DNA of 43,986 nucleotides from Candidatus Saganbacteria bacterium (GCA_009772965.1 WPAF01000017.1:1-43986), one strand, 5' to 3'. Shown: positions 1 to 5,293, counted from the first letter of the stretch. Numbers and translations: made by a program. Notes: generated by a model from the letters alone, not told the origin.

Positions 1-203
1 GCAAGCATGCTTTTGAAAGGGCTTTGGAACTTTTAGATTTAACAATCTCTGACAAGAAAAACATTTCCCGATTAAGGGAATTATTGCGGGTAAGAGAGGT
101 TTTGGCCGATTATTTTGTTTTTGATAATACTTATAATTCCACCGATGAAAGCTGGCAAAAATATTTTCTTCAGTTCAATTATGCAGCACGGTTAAACAAG
201 TAA
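1..203 (+). CDS. C-terminal end of unknown protein (partial)
   Basis: The frame that starts at base 3 is open from the window edge to a TAA at 201-203 and encodes about 66 residues. The peptide is charged and helical-looking, ending in YFLQFNYAARLNK. It has no stop, low-complexity stretch or membrane segment, and its composition is that of a soluble protein. I do not recognise the family. It converges with the next gene (stop at 213) with only 9 bases between the stops, so there is little room for a separate terminator. The real start lies outside the window. Confidence 0.6.
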   Translation, partial: KHAFERALELLDLTISDKKNISRLRELLRVREVLADYFVFDNTYNSTDESWQKYFLQFNYAARLNK

Positions 204-212
204 AGGATGATT

Positions 213-806
213 CTACAACCCTTTTCCAACGCGCAGACACAAGCATAAGCCCCAAAATGATTGAACGGGATTAATATTCCCAAACCCAATAACATCCAAT
301 CCAAAATCATATACTGCGGTGAGCAAGAGTAATTTAACTTCAATAGGAAGTCCAAATGTAGCAAAAGGAGTGCTTTCATAATCACTGGCCATGGTAGCAT
401 TATCCAAATTTGCAGGACCGATATATCTGCCTCTTTTTATGCCAGTAATAATACTTGCACCAAGCCCAAAAGAGATGATTTCTTTGTTTCCTTTAAAAAG
501 GAGACCGACATTTTCATACTCAAATATTTTATTAATTAAAAAACTGAATTCACTAACTTCATCAGGTTTAAAAAGAGCTGCTCCTCCTATTGAACGAAAC
601 GAATACGCATAATCACTATATCTTTTGGTATAATCAACCACCACCGAAAAACCTAGCGCGGCACCACCCGCACTCTCTATCCCAATTCCACCTAACCCTA
701 AATTAAGCCATGAAAAACTCTTTTTCGTTAATTCGTTACTTGCAAAAACAGACTCGAAAGAAAAAACCGCAAAAATTAATATAAATAAAAATATCCTAAG
801 CTGCAT
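213..806 (-). CDS. Exported protein of unknown function, 197 aa
   Basis: The chosen start at 806 is preceded by AAAGGAGAAAAT, a clear Shine-Dalgarno site. A frame extending upstream to 938 lacks such a site and would run through repeat sequence. Residues 1-22 form a signal peptide (MQLRIFLFILIFAVFSFESV then FA). The mature part is rich in Gly and alternating hydrophobic residues (LGLGGIGIESAGGAALGFSV, FATFGLPIEVKLLLLTAVYD), which suits a small outer-membrane beta-barrel or a periplasmic beta protein, but this is inference. A copy of the tRNA-end-like repeat (823..870) lies directly upstream. It belongs to a minus-strand series of small exported or membrane proteins between 213 and 3405. Function unknown. 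Confidence 0.7.
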   Translation of the reverse strand: MQLRIFLFILIFAVFSFESVFASNELTKKSFSWLNLGLGGIGIESAGGAALGFSVVVDYTKRYSDYAYSFRSIGGAALFKPDEVSEFSFLINKIFEYENVGLLFKGNKEIISFGLGASIITGIKRGRYIGPANLDNATMASDYESTPFATFGLPIEVKLLLLTAVYDFGLDVIGFGNINPVQSFWGLCLCLRVGKGL

Positions 807-822
807 ATTTTCTCCTTTAATA

Positions 823-870
823 AAACAATGCGCGGTAGAGGGATCCCCTCGACTCGTCGCTACGCTCGCG
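823..870 (-). repeat. Repeat copy (a), tRNA-3'-end/REP-like
   Basis: Read on the minus strand this is a CGAGCGTAGCGACGAGTCGAG block, then ATCCCTCTACCGCGCATTG, then the leader of the exported-protein gene starting at 806. Copies (b) 1504..1560 and (c) 3429..3476 have the same order and orientation: a GAGCG..AG.CGAGG block, then a TAGCGCGCATT-type block. The second block resembles the 3' end of the nearby tRNA-Val gene. Confidence 0.55.
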
Positions 871-876
871 AATATT

Positions 877-1320
877 TTACTCAATATTTTCGCTATTGGA
901 TGGTATTGCTTCAGCAGATGACAAAGAATTATTGACATTATTTAAAGATTTGTCATTTGGGACTAATAAATATTCATGTCCTAAATACCCACCAATAATC
1001 TTAATGCCTAAATACGGGAAATAATAACCGGGTAAAGTTGGGATAAAAAAACCAATATTCCCAGGATATGCAAGATAAAGCCAACTTGGAATCAATGCAC
1101 CCCAAAAAGTTCCCCAGTAATTACTTTTTGATCCGTTATCGCCCATAGAAGAATCAATTAGCCATGGATAAGCAATTGCATCTAGAATTAAACCAAAAAC
1201 CAATAAAACACCTACGCCGCTCATATCACCCCAGCTGCTTAGTCCCGAACCAAAGGCCAATCCAACACTTTGAATTGCAATAATAAATACAAGGAAAAAA
1301 ACAACTATTTTAACTTTCAT
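877..1320 (-). CDS. Small membrane/exported protein, 147 aa
   Basis: The N-terminus (MKVKIVVFFLVFIIAIQSVG then LAFG) is a signal peptide or signal anchor. A second hydrophobic stretch (VGVLLVFGLILDAIAYPWLI) and a Gly/Tyr/Pro-rich middle (FFIPTLPGYYFPYLGIKIIG) suggest one or two further membrane passages. The C-terminus is polar (Asn/Ser/Glu). The Shine-Dalgarno site is weak (GAAAGATTAAAATTGAG before ATG). Upstream, at about 1372..1393, is the inverted repeat ATTAG-CTTAT-CTAAT, which could be an operator. The gene is on the same strand as the 197-aa exported gene and 70 bases ahead of it, so co-transcription is likely. No family recognised. Confidence 0.6.
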   Translation of the reverse strand: MKVKIVVFFLVFIIAIQSVGLAFGSGLSSWGDMSGVGVLLVFGLILDAIAYPWLIDSSMGDNGSKSNYWGTFWGALIPSWLYLAYPGNIGFFIPTLPGYYFPYLGIKIIGGYLGHEYLLVPNDKSLNNVNNSLSSAEAIPSNSENIE

Positions 1321-1387
1321 CTCAATTTTAATCTTTCTTTTAAATCACTAAGCATTTACAAAATATAACATATTTCTATTAGATAAG

Positions 1388-1501
1388 CTAATCTTTCAAA
1401 ATAATCTTCTTATAAAACAGCACTCCTACAACCAAAACCAGCCAATGAACAAATATTTCTATAAAATAAGTGCCGACAGTAAATAATTCGACTAAAATCA
1501 T
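1388..1501 (-). CDS. Possible 37-aa single-pass membrane peptide
   Basis: Short ORF starting with ATG at 1501 and ending with TAG at 1388-1390. The product has a long hydrophobic centre (YFIEIFVHWLVLVVGVLFY) followed by a basic end (KKIILKD), the topology of a single-pass small membrane protein. Repeat copy (b) sits immediately upstream, just as copies (a) and (c) sit upstream of exported-protein genes. There is no convincing Shine-Dalgarno site. It could be a chance ORF in an AT-rich gap. Confidence 0.35.
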   Translation of the reverse strand: MILVELFTVGTYFIEIFVHWLVLVVGVLFYKKIILKD

Positions 1502-1503
1502 AG

Positions 1504-1560
1504 AAGAATGCGCGCTACCCTTCGACTTCCCTCGGCTCCGCTCGGGACAAGTCGCTCAGG
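1504..1560 (-). repeat. Repeat copy (b), tRNA-3'-end/REP-like
   Basis: On the minus strand it reads GTCCCGAGCGGAGCCGAGGG, AAGTCGAAGGG, then TAGCGCGCATTC. It is the most GC-rich copy and has extra CGAG/CTCGG units on its left side (to about 1573), so several short hairpins are possible. See copies (a) and (c). Confidence 0.5.
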
Positions 1561-1727
1561 GCTCGGGGCAAGAGAATCAATAACTCTTTACTAACAAGCA
1601 AGCAAGGGATCAGATAGATAATAAGCTGACATGGCTATGAACTTCGAAAATTAAGCGGTGGCAAAAGTTGCATCCATTTACGGGATTATTACCTTATCCC
1701 TTTTGAGGGGGCAATAAAGCATAAAAA

Positions 1728-1949
1728 CTAATTCTCTTGCCAAGAGATTATCCATAATGGACGTTTAACGTCAATTAAACGCACGAGTTTAAATAACTGC
1801 CGCGAATTACTCCACAACTTGGTTATTAAATTGCTCCTTTTGTCTCTTATCCGCTGGAAAGGGATCCCTCTATTAGTCCACTATGAGTTGACGCTCATAA
1901 GCGAGGATGTTTGGGACATAGTCACTATTTGGCTAATTAGCCATTCCAT
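1728..1949 (-). pseudogene. Small ORF interrupted by an amber codon
   Basis: ATG at 1949 follows GGAGGGGGTTACT, a strong ribosome site. Twenty-two codons (MEWLISQIVTMSQTSSLMSV then NS) end in TAG at 1881-1883. The same frame then stays open for 50 more codons to a TAG at 1728-1730, giving a basic, Trp-rich peptide (ends VKRPLWIISWQEN). This could be a broken 73-codon gene, a leader peptide, or chance. The start codon lies inside an inverted repeat that could hide it. No family recognised. Confidence 0.35.
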
Positions 1950-1993
1950 AGTAACCCCCTCCTTTGCTGCGCCATAGCTGGCACAGTGTAATA

Positions 1994-1999
1994 ATTATA
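1994..1999 (-). promoter_or_regulatory. -10 box of the 1949 ORF/structured region
   Basis: TATAAT on the minus strand in the context TTATGATATAATTATTACAC, about 45 bases before the ATG at 1949. No convincing -35 hexamer is seen at 16-18 bases spacing, so support is moderate. Confidence 0.4.
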
Positions 2000-2021
2000 T
2001 CATAATTCAAAACAGTCCTGC

Positions 2022-2240
2022 TTATTTGAGACTATTTATTTTATCAATAGGCACTTTTAACGCTTTTGCAATTAAATGAACTGTCGAAAGTTTGGGTTCT
2101 TTTCGGGACTTATATAAAAGACCCTGAAGGATCATTAATGGGAGCTTAGCTCTTCGAGCAAGTCCGGAATAAGTGATTTGCTTAATCTGACATTGCTCTT
2201 TGAGGTTTTTCGCTATAGTTTCGTGATAATTAATTTTTAT
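2022..2240 (-). pseudogene. XRE-family DNA-binding protein lacking a normal start
   Basis: This frame encodes about 72 residues matching a Cro/CI (XRE) helix-turn-helix: HETIAKNLKEQCQIKQITYS then GLARRAKLPLMILQGLLYKS, ending LIAKALKVPIDKINSLK. Helix 2, the recognition helix and the usual LxxIAKALxV end are all present. Upstream of HETIAKNL no ATG, GTG or TTG occurs before an in-frame stop. The codon where such proteins usually begin (M-K-I-N-Y) is ATA at 2238-2240. The gene therefore looks inactivated by an ATG-to-ATA change, or uses a rare start. It lies among the exported-protein genes and may once have controlled them. Confidence 0.6.
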
Positions 2241-2308
2241 TAGGCTTTAAATTCGCTAAGAAATATTTTTGGATAATATATTTAAAAAGGGACGCTACAG
2301 AATAAATA

Positions 2309-2779
2309 TTATTTGTGAGCCGCATAACCAAGTGATACGCCAACTACAAACAACAAAAGTCCTACTAAATAGGCATTTTCAATATCCTTATTATACTTTT
2401 TTATAGAAATCATTTCTTGCTTGGCCTGCATTTCATTCAATAGATAAATATTGCTAGTAGTTGAGCTTTGATTGTTTTCATTGCCCAATGCTCCAGCGCC
2501 AATTGTCTTGGAAGCAGGAATTACCACAGAAGGGTTACTTGGATCCTGATAATATTCACTTGTTGGGTCATGAATATATTTATTTGTTCCTTCCTCTCCT
2601 GTATAGGGGTTAATATTCCCTTTGTAGTTATAATTATCTATAACAGTATTATTCGGCGCCGATCTCTCGTAAGGTTGAACATAGGTGCCATTTGAACGAG
2701 TGTATCCACCGACATGCACAGCAAATGATGAAGTCACAGTGAATAGAAATAGGATACATACAACTATTATTTTTTTCAT
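2309..2779 (-). CDS. Exported protein with GYTRSNGTYV motif, 156 aa
   Basis: Residues 1-20 are a signal peptide (MKKIIVVCILFLFTVTSSFA). The next part carries a motif seen in many small exported bacterial and phage proteins: VGGYTRSNGTYVQPYERSAP, then DNYNYKGNINPYTGEEGT. The middle is Asn/Ser/Pro-rich. The C-terminus has a single membrane helix (AYLVGLLLFVVGVSLGYAAH) ending in K, so the protein may be anchored with its motif outside the cytoplasm. The next gene upstream (3027) carries the same motif in a shorter form, which points to tandem duplication. The function of the motif is not known to me. Confidence 0.7.
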   Translation of the reverse strand: MKKIIVVCILFLFTVTSSFAVHVGGYTRSNGTYVQPYERSAPNNTVIDNYNYKGNINPYTGEEGTNKYIHDPTSEYYQDPSNPSVVIPASKTIGAGALGNENNQSSTTSNIYLLNEMQAKQEMISIKKYNKDIENAYLVGLLLFVVGVSLGYAAHK

Positions 2780-2811
2780 CTCATCATCTTCTTCAAGTGA
2801 GTGGTTCGCAT

Positions 2812-3027
2812 TTAATAAATTCTTTTTGTCCCTTTTTTTCCTGTCGATGGATTGATATTGCCTTTAGTTGACCAATTATCAATTTTTGTTTTATTGGGAG
2901 AAGTCTTATAATGTGGGGACACATAATTCCCGCTTTTTTTAAAACTTCCCCTTACTATTACGCTTTTTGCAAACGAAACAGAAACCAATAAAAAGCAAGC
3001 CAAGACTATTAATATAAACTTTTTCAT
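2812..3027 (-). CDS. Small exported protein, paralogue of the 2309 gene, 71 aa
   Basis: The start at 3027 is chosen over a frame extension to 3045 because AGAGGAAATAAC sits directly before it. It has a signal peptide (MKKFILIVLACFLLVSVSFA) followed by VRGSFKKSGNYVSPHYKTSP and DNWSTKGNINPSTGKKGT. These align with the motif of the 156-aa neighbour (GYTRSNGTYVQPY, DNYNYKGNINPYTGEEGT). It ends soon after the motif, without a membrane anchor, so the product is probably free in the periplasm. The two genes are 32 bases apart on the same strand. Confidence 0.7.
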   Translation of the reverse strand: MKKFILIVLACFLLVSVSFAKSVIVRGSFKKSGNYVSPHYKTSPNKTKIDNWSTKGNINPSTGKKGTKRIY

Positions 3028-3132
3028 GTTATTTCCTCTTTTCATTTAATCATAATAAGTTATAAATGTTCTTAGACAAGTATTCTCCGCTATGCTCTGC
3101 TACCACATTTGGTTTCTCCCTACCCCTTATTG

Positions 3133-3405
3133 TTATTGGCAAGGTGTCCAGTAATGTCTTATAACTGAGTGATCGCCAGTATCATCATAGTGAGCAGAAT
3201 ATCTCCAAACTTTCCCCGTAACTGTATCAATTTTAAAAAGGTCTTTTGTGTCTTCCTTTCCGCCCACATTCATGCCAGTTCCGTCTTTACCCGAGGTAAG
3301 AACAGAATAATATCCCTGACATAATTGGTATCTTCCTTCTCCAGCCGCTAACCCAACAGAAACGAGAGCCATTAAAAAGATTAAGCAAACTAGCGCTTTT
3401 TTCAT
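3133..3405 (-). CDS. Small exported protein, 90 aa
   Basis: Signal peptide MKKALVCLIFLMALVSVGLA, then a short mature domain beginning GEGRYQLCQGYYSV and continuing with TKDLFKIDTVTGKVWRYSAH. The pattern of a beta-hairpin with DxxTGxxW recurs in many small exported bacterial proteins with no assigned role. Two cysteines (in QLCQG and near the C-terminus, PCQ) could form a disulfide. AAGGGGGAAGAA before the ATG is a good Shine-Dalgarno site. Repeat copy (c) lies just upstream. First gene in the minus-strand series of small exported proteins. Confidence 0.65.
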   Translation of the reverse strand: MKKALVCLIFLMALVSVGLAAGEGRYQLCQGYYSVLTSGKDGTGMNVGGKEDTKDLFKIDTVTGKVWRYSAHYDDTGDHSVIRHYWTPCQ

Positions 3406-3428
3406 TTCTTCCCCCTTAATGACACTAA

Positions 3429-3476
3429 AAAAACAATGCGCGCTACTGGGATTTCCTCGACTGCGCTCGGAACAAG
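3429..3476 (-). repeat. Repeat copy (c), tRNA-3'-end/REP-like
   Basis: On the minus strand it reads TTCCGAGCGCAGTCGAGG, AA, then ATCCCAGTAGCGCGCATTG. The 16 bases at 3437..3452 are identical to 4027..4042, the T-arm/acceptor 3' end of the tRNA-Val gene. It lies directly upstream of the 90-aa exported-protein gene. Confidence 0.55.
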
Positions 3477-3508
3477 CCCTTGCCTATTAATTATAACAGT
3501 TTAATCAA

Positions 3509-3853
3509 TTATTTCTGTGAATTTATTAAACCGGAGAACATTTTAGACAATTCTTCAACCAGTGCATTAAATTTCTCAATAGTTTCATTTCCAGGATTTA
3601 AATGGAGTAAAATAAGGTCAAAACAGGTTGCTGTTTCGTTCAAAGATGCTCTCGCGGTAATATAAAAATGCTTTTTATCATTTTTTGTAAATCGGCCATA
3701 ACCTTCGGAGAAATTAAGAATAATAGAAATAGTTGACCTTGAAATTTGATCCTTCAACGGTTTCGGAATATTCTCTTTCAGGCAACTATTAACCAGCGAG
3801 TATAACTCTTTTGCTTTTTTATATATCTCTTTATCTTTAAAATCGGTAAACAT
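3509..3853 (-). CDS. Four-helix-bundle (S23-type) protein, 114 aa
   Basis: The sequence fits the four-helix-bundle family first seen encoded within 23S rRNA intervening sequences and now found as free-standing genes in many candidate-phylum genomes. Visible are the N-terminal helix (DKEIYKKAKELYSLVNSCL), P-x-x-L-x-x-Q-I-x-R-S-T-I-S-I, the family signature NFSEGYGR, a central KKHFYITARASLNE, and a final long helix. The length is typical. Members form pentameric bundles with a proposed nucleic-acid or partner-binding role, and their function is unproven. It lies between two 16-base copies of the tRNA-Val 3' end (3437..3452, 4027..4042) and next to a TAAG-type repeat, so it may be part of a small mobile unit. 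Confidence 0.8.
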   Translation of the reverse strand: MFTDFKDKEIYKKAKELYSLVNSCLKENIPKPLKDQISRSTISIILNFSEGYGRFTKNDKKHFYITARASLNETATCFDLILLHLNPGNETIEKFNALVEELSKMFSGLINSQK

Positions 3854-4000
3854 GGTTTCTTCTTACTTCTTATTACTTACTACTTATTTCTTACTTCTTT
3901 TTTCTTACTACTTATTCCCTATTTCTTATTTCTTGCTGCTTACTCCTTCTTAACTTTGCGCTTAAACGAAAATTTAAGTAATAAGAAATAAGTAACAAGG
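3854..4000. repeat. Low-complexity TAAG/TACTT repeat with inverted arm
   Basis: From 3854 to about 3950 the plus strand is a degenerate run of CTTATTACTT/CTTACTACTTATTTC units. The complementary form (TTTAAGTAATAAGAAATAAG, then TAACAAGG) follows at 3972-4000. The two arms could pair into a long imperfect hairpin. It fills the gap upstream of the four-helix-bundle gene. Confidence 0.6.
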
Positions 4001-4025
4001 CATAATTTCGCTTCGCAAAATTATG
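4001..4025 (-). terminator. Hairpin just downstream of tRNA-Val
   Basis: CATAATTT (4001-4008) and AAATTATG (4018-4025) are perfectly complementary around a short GC-containing loop, directly after (and touching) the CCA end of tRNA-Val. There is no U-tract, so it may be a processing or weak termination hairpin rather than a classical terminator. Confidence 0.35.
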
Positions 4026-4100
4026 GTGCGCGCTACTGGGATCGAACCAGTGACCCCTTGCCTGTCAAGCAAGTACTCTAACCAGCTGAGCTAAGCGCGC
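4024..4100 (-). tRNA. tRNA-Val (GAC anticodon)
   Basis: Full cloverleaf on the minus strand: acceptor GCGCGCT/AGCGCGC, D-arm TAGCTCAGCTGGTTAGAG, anticodon stem CTTGC/GCAAG with loop TTGACAG (anticodon GAC, reading GUC Val), T-arm ACTGG TTCGATC CCAGT, discriminator A. CCA is encoded (4024-4026), unlike the other tRNAs here. Its 3' end is repeated at 3437..3452. Confidence 0.9.
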
Positions 4101-4111
4101 AACATATATTT

Positions 4112-4183
4112 AGGCGCGGGGCGGATTTGAACCGCCGAATGACTGTTTTGCAGACAGTTCCCTTACCACTTGGGTACCGCGCC
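4112..4183 (-). tRNA. tRNA-Cys (GCA anticodon)
   Basis: Acceptor GGCGCGG/CCGCGCC, anticodon stem ACTGT/ACAGT with loop CTGCAAA (anticodon GCA), T-arm GGCGG TTCAAAT CCGCC, and discriminator U, the identity base for cysteine tRNAs. CCA is not encoded. A broken copy follows at 4226..4308. Confidence 0.9.
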
Positions 4184-4237
4184 ATATGTTTATAATCAAC
4201 CATTATACTCAAAACCTAACCAAGTGGGGCGGATTTG

Positions 4238-4252
4238 CCCGCCTTCGGCGGG
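4238..4252. repeat. Perfect palindrome CCCGCCTTCGGCGGG
   Basis: A 15-base hairpin unit (stem CCCGCC/GGCGGG, loop TTC) within the broken tRNA-Cys. It resembles short mobile palindromes, but its copy number elsewhere in the genome cannot be judged from this window. Confidence 0.55.
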
Positions 4253-4277
4253 TTGCAGACAGTTCCCTTACCACTTG

Positions 4278-4297
4278 CCTGCCCGCCGGCAGGCAGG
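4278..4297. repeat. CCTGCC/GGCAGG palindromic insert
   Basis: A 20-base GC-rich hairpin unit that interrupts the D-arm of the broken tRNA-Cys. A shorter relative, CCTGCCGGCAGG, lies inside a coding sequence at 22114..22125. Confidence 0.6.
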
Positions 4298-4320
4298 GGT
4301 ACCGCGCCGCGAAATAAGAG

Positions 4321-4393
4321 AGCGGGAGACGGGGCTCGAACCCGCGACCTTCTGCTTGGGAAGCAGAAGCTCTACCAACTGAGCTACTCCCGC
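4321..4393 (-). tRNA. tRNA-Gly (CCC anticodon)
   Basis: Acceptor GCGGGAG/CTCCCGC, D-arm TAGCTCAGTTGGTAGAG, anticodon stem TCTGC/GCAGA with loop TTCCCAA (anticodon CCC, reading GGG), T-arm GCGGG TTCGAGC CCCGT, discriminator U. CCA is not encoded. It lies 12 bases after the stop of the sigma-factor gene on the same strand, so it may be co-transcribed with it. Confidence 0.9.
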
Positions 4394-4405
4394 GTATTTC
4401 ACCAG

Positions 4406-4990
4406 CTATTCAGAGGATTTTGCCGATTTGCGCATTTTAATAATTGCTTCTTTATAGATGCGTGAAACCTGGGACTCAGAAAGCCCTATCTCTTCTCCAA
4501 TCTCTTTAAAAGTCTTATCTTTTTTGCAATAAGTTTCAACAACTTCTTTTTCTTTATCTGTTAAAACTTTTAAAGCAGATTCAACATGCAGTAAATCGTC
4601 AACTTGGTCTCCGATTATCGCTTCTTTGTTAAAGGCCATATAAGCGTAGGCCGCTGAGTTTATCCATTCATACATGCCTGAAATCTGATCCATCTTTTTC
4701 CTGCGGAGATAATCCTGCATGGATCCTTTTAAGCGCAGGGAAACATATGACCAAAGCTCCCCTTTTCTGGGATCCCAATTTTTTAAGGAAGTAACAAAAG
4801 CAATTTTTGCTTCAGAAGCAAGATCTTCCGCTTCAGAACTTTTTATATGATACGGAAGAGTTGAAACATACCAATTTACCGTGTTTGTAATTTGCCTATT
4901 AAATCTTTGAAGAATTTCTTCTGAATGCTTGAGAAATTGCTCGCGGAGCACCCTGACTATTCGATCTTCAACTTCAGGCCTTGAGATCAT
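4406..4990 (-). CDS. RNA polymerase sigma-70-family factor, 194 aa
   Basis: Directs RNA polymerase to a subset of promoters. Region 2 spans about residues 45-100 (EDLASEAKIAFVTSLKNWDP, then WSYVSLRLKGSMQDYLRRKK). Region 4 is the C-terminal helix-turn-helix (TDKEKEVVETYC, then TFKEIGEEIGLSESQVSRIY). The pattern is closest to the FliA/SigB-like group that ends in SESQVSRI, but at 194 aa it is shorter than usual FliA (about 240 aa), and region 3 between residues 100 and 140 is poorly kept. Its ATG overlaps the stop of the 73-aa gene upstream (ATGA at 4987-4990), so the two are translationally coupled. No flagellar genes are seen here, so its target set is unknown. Confidence 0.85.
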   Translation of the reverse strand: MISRPEVEDRIVRVLREQFLKHSEEILQRFNRQITNTVNWYVSTLPYHIKSSEAEDLASEAKIAFVTSLKNWDPRKGELWSYVSLRLKGSMQDYLRRKKMDQISGMYEWINSAAYAYMAFNKEAIIGDQVDDLLHVESALKVLTDKEKEVVETYCKKDKTFKEIGEEIGLSESQVSRIYKEAIIKMRKSAKSSE

Positions 4991-5208
4991 CCCCTGCCCT
5001 CTTTTTTAAAATCGCGCACAACGGCCTTTAGCAATTCCTCCTCGCCTTTTTCGGGGTTAGTCAGGTATTGGGCGAATTTTTTGGCTTGTTTTTTTGTATA
5101 TTCCCAAAAATGACCAAGTATTGAAGGTACCCCTGGCGGAACTGGAGCACCCATCCTCCCAACCGATCCAAGCCTTGAGCCAACAGAAGATATTCTTTTA
5201 TCAGTCAC
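4987..5208 (-). CDS. Unknown 73-aa protein coupled to the sigma factor
   Basis: Starts with GTG at 5208, seven bases after a TAAAAT -10 box, and its stop overlaps the sigma-factor ATG. The N-terminus is Gly/Ser/Pro-rich and flexible (VGSRLGSVGRMGAPVPPGVP). The C-terminal half is a charged amphipathic helix region (WEYTKKQAKKFAQYL, then EKGEEELLKAVVRDFKKEG). It has no signal peptide or membrane segment. Because the two genes are coupled, it may bind or control the sigma factor, but this is only inference. No family recognised. Confidence 0.6.
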   Translation of the reverse strand: MTDKRISSVGSRLGSVGRMGAPVPPGVPSILGHFWEYTKKQAKKFAQYLTNPEKGEEELLKAVVRDFKKEGRG

Positions 5209-5215
5209 AGATGCA

Positions 5216-5221
5216 ATTTTA
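5216..5221 (-). promoter_or_regulatory. -10 box, leaderless start of the 73-aa/sigma operon
   Basis: TAAAAT on the minus strand in the context TATGGTAAAATTGCATCT, ending 7 bases before the GTG at 5208. There is no room for a ribosome site, so the transcript would begin at or near the start codon. Confidence 0.5.
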
Positions 5222-5280
5222 CCATATGCTATAATGTAAAATCAATGATTATCACTATCGCCATTTATTTTTTTTTATGG

Positions 5281-5286
5281 TAAAAT
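5281..5286 (+). promoter_or_regulatory. -10 box, leaderless start of pyrK
   Basis: TAAAAT in TATGGTAAAATATAAGCA, ending 7 bases before the ATG at 5294. TCGCCA (5258-5263) lies 17 bases upstream as a weak -35. It mirrors the divergent promoter at 5216..5221, which has the same TATGGTAAAAT core. Confidence 0.5.
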
Positions 5287-5293
5287 ATAAGCA

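Larger units (their letters stand above)
1574..2000 (-). other. Structured gap, possibly a transcribed RNA or leader
   Basis: No normal gene is visible in this stretch. A -10 box (TATAAT, 1994..1999, minus strand) would start a transcript near 1987. Downstream are nested inverted repeats: GCCAGCTATGGC; ACTAT..TGGCTAATTAGCCA..ATAGT, overlapping the ATG at 1949; CTATGAG-TTGACG-CTCATAAG; and GACGTTTAACGTC. A Shine-Dalgarno-like GGAGGGGG precedes the ATG at 1949. I compared it by eye with tmRNA, RNase P RNA, SRP RNA and common riboswitch cores and found no match. It could be an attenuator, an unknown small RNA or a decayed element. Confidence 0.35.
4226..4308 (-). pseudogene. Broken tRNA-Cys copy carrying two palindromic inserts
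   Basis: Bases 4253-4277 are identical over 25 bases to 4148-4172 of the intact tRNA-Cys, and GGTACCGCGCC (4298-4308) matches its 5' acceptor end. Between these lies a 20-base insert (4278..4297, CCTGCCCGCCGGCAGGCAGG) in the D-arm. On the other side, the 18 bases that join the T-loop to the anticodon loop are replaced by CCCGCCTTCGGCGGG (4238..4252). The acceptor 3' strand is lost. It cannot fold as a tRNA. Confidence 0.75.

Noticed and set aside
213-938. Longer start (938) for the 197-aa exported gene
   Set aside because: It would place 44 residues encoded by repeat sequence before a clear signal peptide with its own Shine-Dalgarno site at 806.
1574-2000. tmRNA, RNase P RNA, SRP RNA or a known riboswitch
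   Set aside because: None of the conserved cores (tRNA-like ends, GAGGAAAGUCC, GGAAG-type loop, standard aptamer motifs) was found on either strand.
4024-4100. First read as tRNA-Asp from the common GTC pattern
   Set aside because: The anticodon loop on the minus strand is TTGACAG, so the anticodon is GAC and the tRNA is for valine.
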